Notes under the pieces: model-generated
What the model saw: the letters and a program-made list of their open reading frames with translations, nothing else
Database searches by the model: none
What the model was told of the DNA's origin: nothing
Shown here: piece by piece, positions 62,204 through 64,000 of the stretch
Layout: every line of letters starts with the position of its first letter
How positions within the stretch are numbered: the first letter of the stretch is position 1
Assembly: GCA_029855935.1 (NCBI GenBank)
Contig: JAGSHN010000012.1
Span: 1 to 64,000, forward strand
Direction: 5' to 3'
Length of the DNA stretch: 64,000 bases
Source: Candidatus Thorarchaeota archaeon
GTDB lineage: Archaea; Asgardarchaeota; Thorarchaeia; Thorarchaeales; Thorarchaeaceae
Position numbers and translations under genes: made by a program

Positions 62204-64000
62204 CTATCGTGCAGCTAGTGCGTGTTGGACCTGAAGACTGTAGAGGGAGTGGTACTTACCGCGCTTGGCCACAAGTTCGGAGTGAGTACCCTCCTCTACT
62301 ATCCGCCCATCCTCCAGGACAATGATTCTGTCAGCTTGGACTATTGTGGAGAGCCTGTGCGCGATCACAATGGCCGTGCGCCCACGGAGAAGCATCCGCA
62401 TCCCCCTCTGTATCGCATGTTCTGTGTATACATCCACTGAACTTGTGGCCTCGTCGAGCACAAGGATGCGAGGATTCTTCAGCAGAGCCCGTGCGAAGCT
62501 TATCAGCTGGCGCTCGCCCTCGGAGAGTCGACCCCCTCTCTCGCCCACTTCGGTGTCAAGGCCGTCCTGAAGACTCTCAAGAACACGACGGGCGCCTATT
62601 GTGTCGAGGGCCCTGATTACCTCTTCGTCGGTCGCATCAGGTCTACCATACCTTATGTTGTCCCTCACGGTGCCCATAAACAGAAACGCCTCTTGTAGGA
62701 CGAGCCCGATTGCTGCGCGCAATGACCTCTGAGTGACCCTCCTGATGTCCACCCCATCAATCTCTATGCTACCGCTCCTGATGTCATAGAATCTGTTGAG
62801 AAGGTTGACGACCGTGGTCTTTCCGGCACCTGTATCGCCGACTATGGCAACAGTCTCACCGGGCTGGATCTCAAGACTGAAGTCGGTGAGGATGTCAGTC
62901 CCCTCGATGTAGCCAAAGGTCACGTTCCGGAACCTGATGTGGCCTCTCACGTCTGTCAGGTCAATGGCATCGGGGACATCTCTGACTGTGGGTTCTGTGT
63001 CAATGATTGAGAAGACCCGTTCTGCCCCGGCAAATGCGCTCTGGACGTTGGTGTAGAAGTTGGCGATGATCAATATCGGCCTGAAGAACTGGTTTGTATA
63101 CCTGATGAAGAGCACAAGTGTGCCCAGTGTCAGCGTGCCCTCCATCAGTCTCAGGCCACCAACCCAGAGGATGAGGAAGATGCCTATTCCACCGATGAAC
63201 CTGATGGCGGGAAAGAATGTTGCCTGGGCCTTGCCAGCCTCGATATTGGCCCTGTAGTCGAGATCGATCACCTCATTGAACCTCGCAATGCTCGTTTTCT
63301 CGCGAGCAAAGCTCTTTGTCACTATGGCGCCAGCAATGGATTCTGCAAGGCTTGAGGTCACGATGGAGATGGTCTTTCTCGTCTTGCGATATGCGCTCTT
63401 TAGTTTCCCTCTGAAGTATATCGTGGCGACCAGCAGCAGTGGCATTGCCAGTAGGGTGACAAGAGCCAGCTGCAGGTCAACAGTGATGATGATAGCTCCA
63501 ATCATAGTCACAATGAAGACTTGTGCAAAGGTCGTGATCAACCCACCATTGAGGAGTTCTCCCATCCTGTCGATGTCATTCGTCAGTCTGGATATCACCC
63601 TGCCGCTCGTGGAACGGTCATAGAAGTCTTGAGACATCATCTGCAGTCTGTCGTACAGGTCCTGCCGGATGTTGAATATCGCCCGTTGTCCCATCCCGGT
63701 CATCAGATACTGCATGGAGTAGCCTGTGAGCCATGCGGCAATCTGCAGTCCAACATAGAGAAGCGCGGTGGTGGCCAGAGCGTTCAGGTCACCGGTTGGG
63801 AAGTCGATGTCTATTGCATGCTTGAGAACAAAGGGACTGTACAGGATTGCGGCCATATTGGCGGCCATCAGTATGATGACTGCAAGAAACTCCTTGCGAT
63901 ACACTAGGAGATAGCCCACCATCCTCGCCAGAAGTGTCCTGTCCGGATAGTCGTAGCTCCTTGCATCGGGATCGTCCTGCTCGTCGAGATGATAGCCCAT
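62204..64000 (-). CDS. ABC exporter (fused membrane and ATPase domains)
   Basis: The 598 residues carry six membrane helices in a type-I exporter domain (e.g. FLAVIILMAANMAAILYS, LALVTLLAMPLLLVATIYF) and a C-terminal ATPase with Walker A GDTGAGKTT, signature LSEGERQL, Walker B ILVLDEAT and the H-loop AHRLS. The ATG is the last triplet of the window; a few more N-terminal residues might lie beyond, but the sequence already begins in typical fashion. Substrate is unknown; half-transporters of this type export lipids or drugs. Confidence 0.92.
   Translation of the reverse strand: MGYHLDEQDDPDARSYDYPDRTLLARMVGYLLVYRKEFLAVIILMAANMAAILYSPFVLKHAIDIDFPTGDLNALATTALLYVGLQIAAWLTGYSMQYLMTGMGQRAIFNIRQDLYDRLQMMSQDFYDRSTSGRVISRLTNDIDRMGELLNGGLITTFAQVFIVTMIGAIIITVDLQLALVTLLAMPLLLVATIYFRGKLKSAYRKTRKTISIVTSSLAESIAGAIVTKSFAREKTSIARFNEVIDLDYRANIEAGKAQATFFPAIRFIGGIGIFLILWVGGLRLMEGTLTLGTLVLFIRYTNQFFRPILIIANFYTNVQSAFAGAERVFSIIDTEPTVRDVPDAIDLTDVRGHIRFRNVTFGYIEGTDILTDFSLEIQPGETVAIVGDTGAGKTTVVNLLNRFYDIRSGSIEIDGVDIRRVTQRSLRAAIGLVLQEAFLFMGTVRDNIRYGRPDATDEEVIRALDTIGARRVLESLQDGLDTEVGERGGRLSEGERQLISFARALLKNPRILVLDEATSSVDVYTEHAIQRGMRMLLRGRTAIVIAHRLSTIVQADRIIVLEDGRIVEEGTHSELVAKRGKYHSLYSLQVQHALAAR

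Noticed and set aside
1-64000. CRISPR arrays, insertion sequences, prophage or rRNA genes
   Set aside because: No regularly spaced repeats, transposase, integrase or phage genes, or rRNA signatures were seen; the Ig-like repeats at 29431 are divergent protein repeats, not a DNA array.

Overview
The window is archaeal chromosomal DNA, gene-dense and about half G+C. Archaeal markers include eukaryote-type ribosomal proteins (L37e, L38e, L40e, L21e, S19p), LSm, Alba, RpoF, a proteasome beta subunit, Pus10, Pth2, two beta-CASP/CPSF nucleases, geranylgeranyl reductase, TATA-type promoters and several apparently leaderless genes. L38e, L40e, an MCT-1-like PUA protein, a HemK2/Mtq2-like methyltransferase and a tandem pair of profilin-like proteins point to an Asgard archaeon. 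Thorarchaeia-like is my best guess, but the sequence alone does not settle it. I see no insertion sequence, CRISPR array, prophage or rRNA.

Layout. 1-28 kb is mostly information processing: tRNA-Ala, L37e, LSm, MCT-1-like PUA, a Ski2-type helicase, SepF, aCPSF1, proteasome beta, FKBP, HemK2, KsgA, DUF655, RpoF, L21e, Pus10, Pth2, TruD, a NusA-like KH factor, Alba, an aCPSF2-like nuclease, L38e, a tRNA-Val interrupted in its T-loop, and L40e (52 aa). Succinyl-CoA ligase (sucCD), a helicase-derived protein whose ATPase motifs have decayed and which carries a SWIM zinc finger, a PAC2 protein, an Nsun-type RNA methyltransferase with a PUA partner, and threonine synthase follow.

29.4-41.4 kb is the most unusual region. 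It is a five-gene operon-like block: a 2264-residue surface protein (transglutaminase-like fold with all three catalytic positions substituted, about 16 Ig-like repeats, one C-terminal membrane span and a cytoplasmic tail), a DUF4350 protein, a MoxR AAA+ ATPase, a DUF58/von Willebrand A-type protein and a polytopic membrane protein. A DHH phosphoesterase is translationally coupled to its end. It looks like a MoxR/DUF58-assisted cell-surface assembly system built around a non-catalytic transglutaminase fold.

42-64 kb is accessory and regulatory: an OPT transporter, the profilin-like pair, a stand-alone Lrp-type ligand domain, a winged-helix regulator whose divergent promoter region drives a two-micro-ORF unit with its own terminator-like hairpin, TPR proteins, a membrane-anchored Holliday-resolvase-like nuclease, a double winged-helix protein, NfeD-like, MFS and ClC membrane proteins, S19p, a phosphohexomutase, EtfB plus a ferredoxin-EtfA fusion, a proline-rich winged-helix regulator with an unrecognised partner, and an ABC exporter whose start codon is the last triplet of the window. 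Assignments rest on motifs read by eye; no database search was possible.
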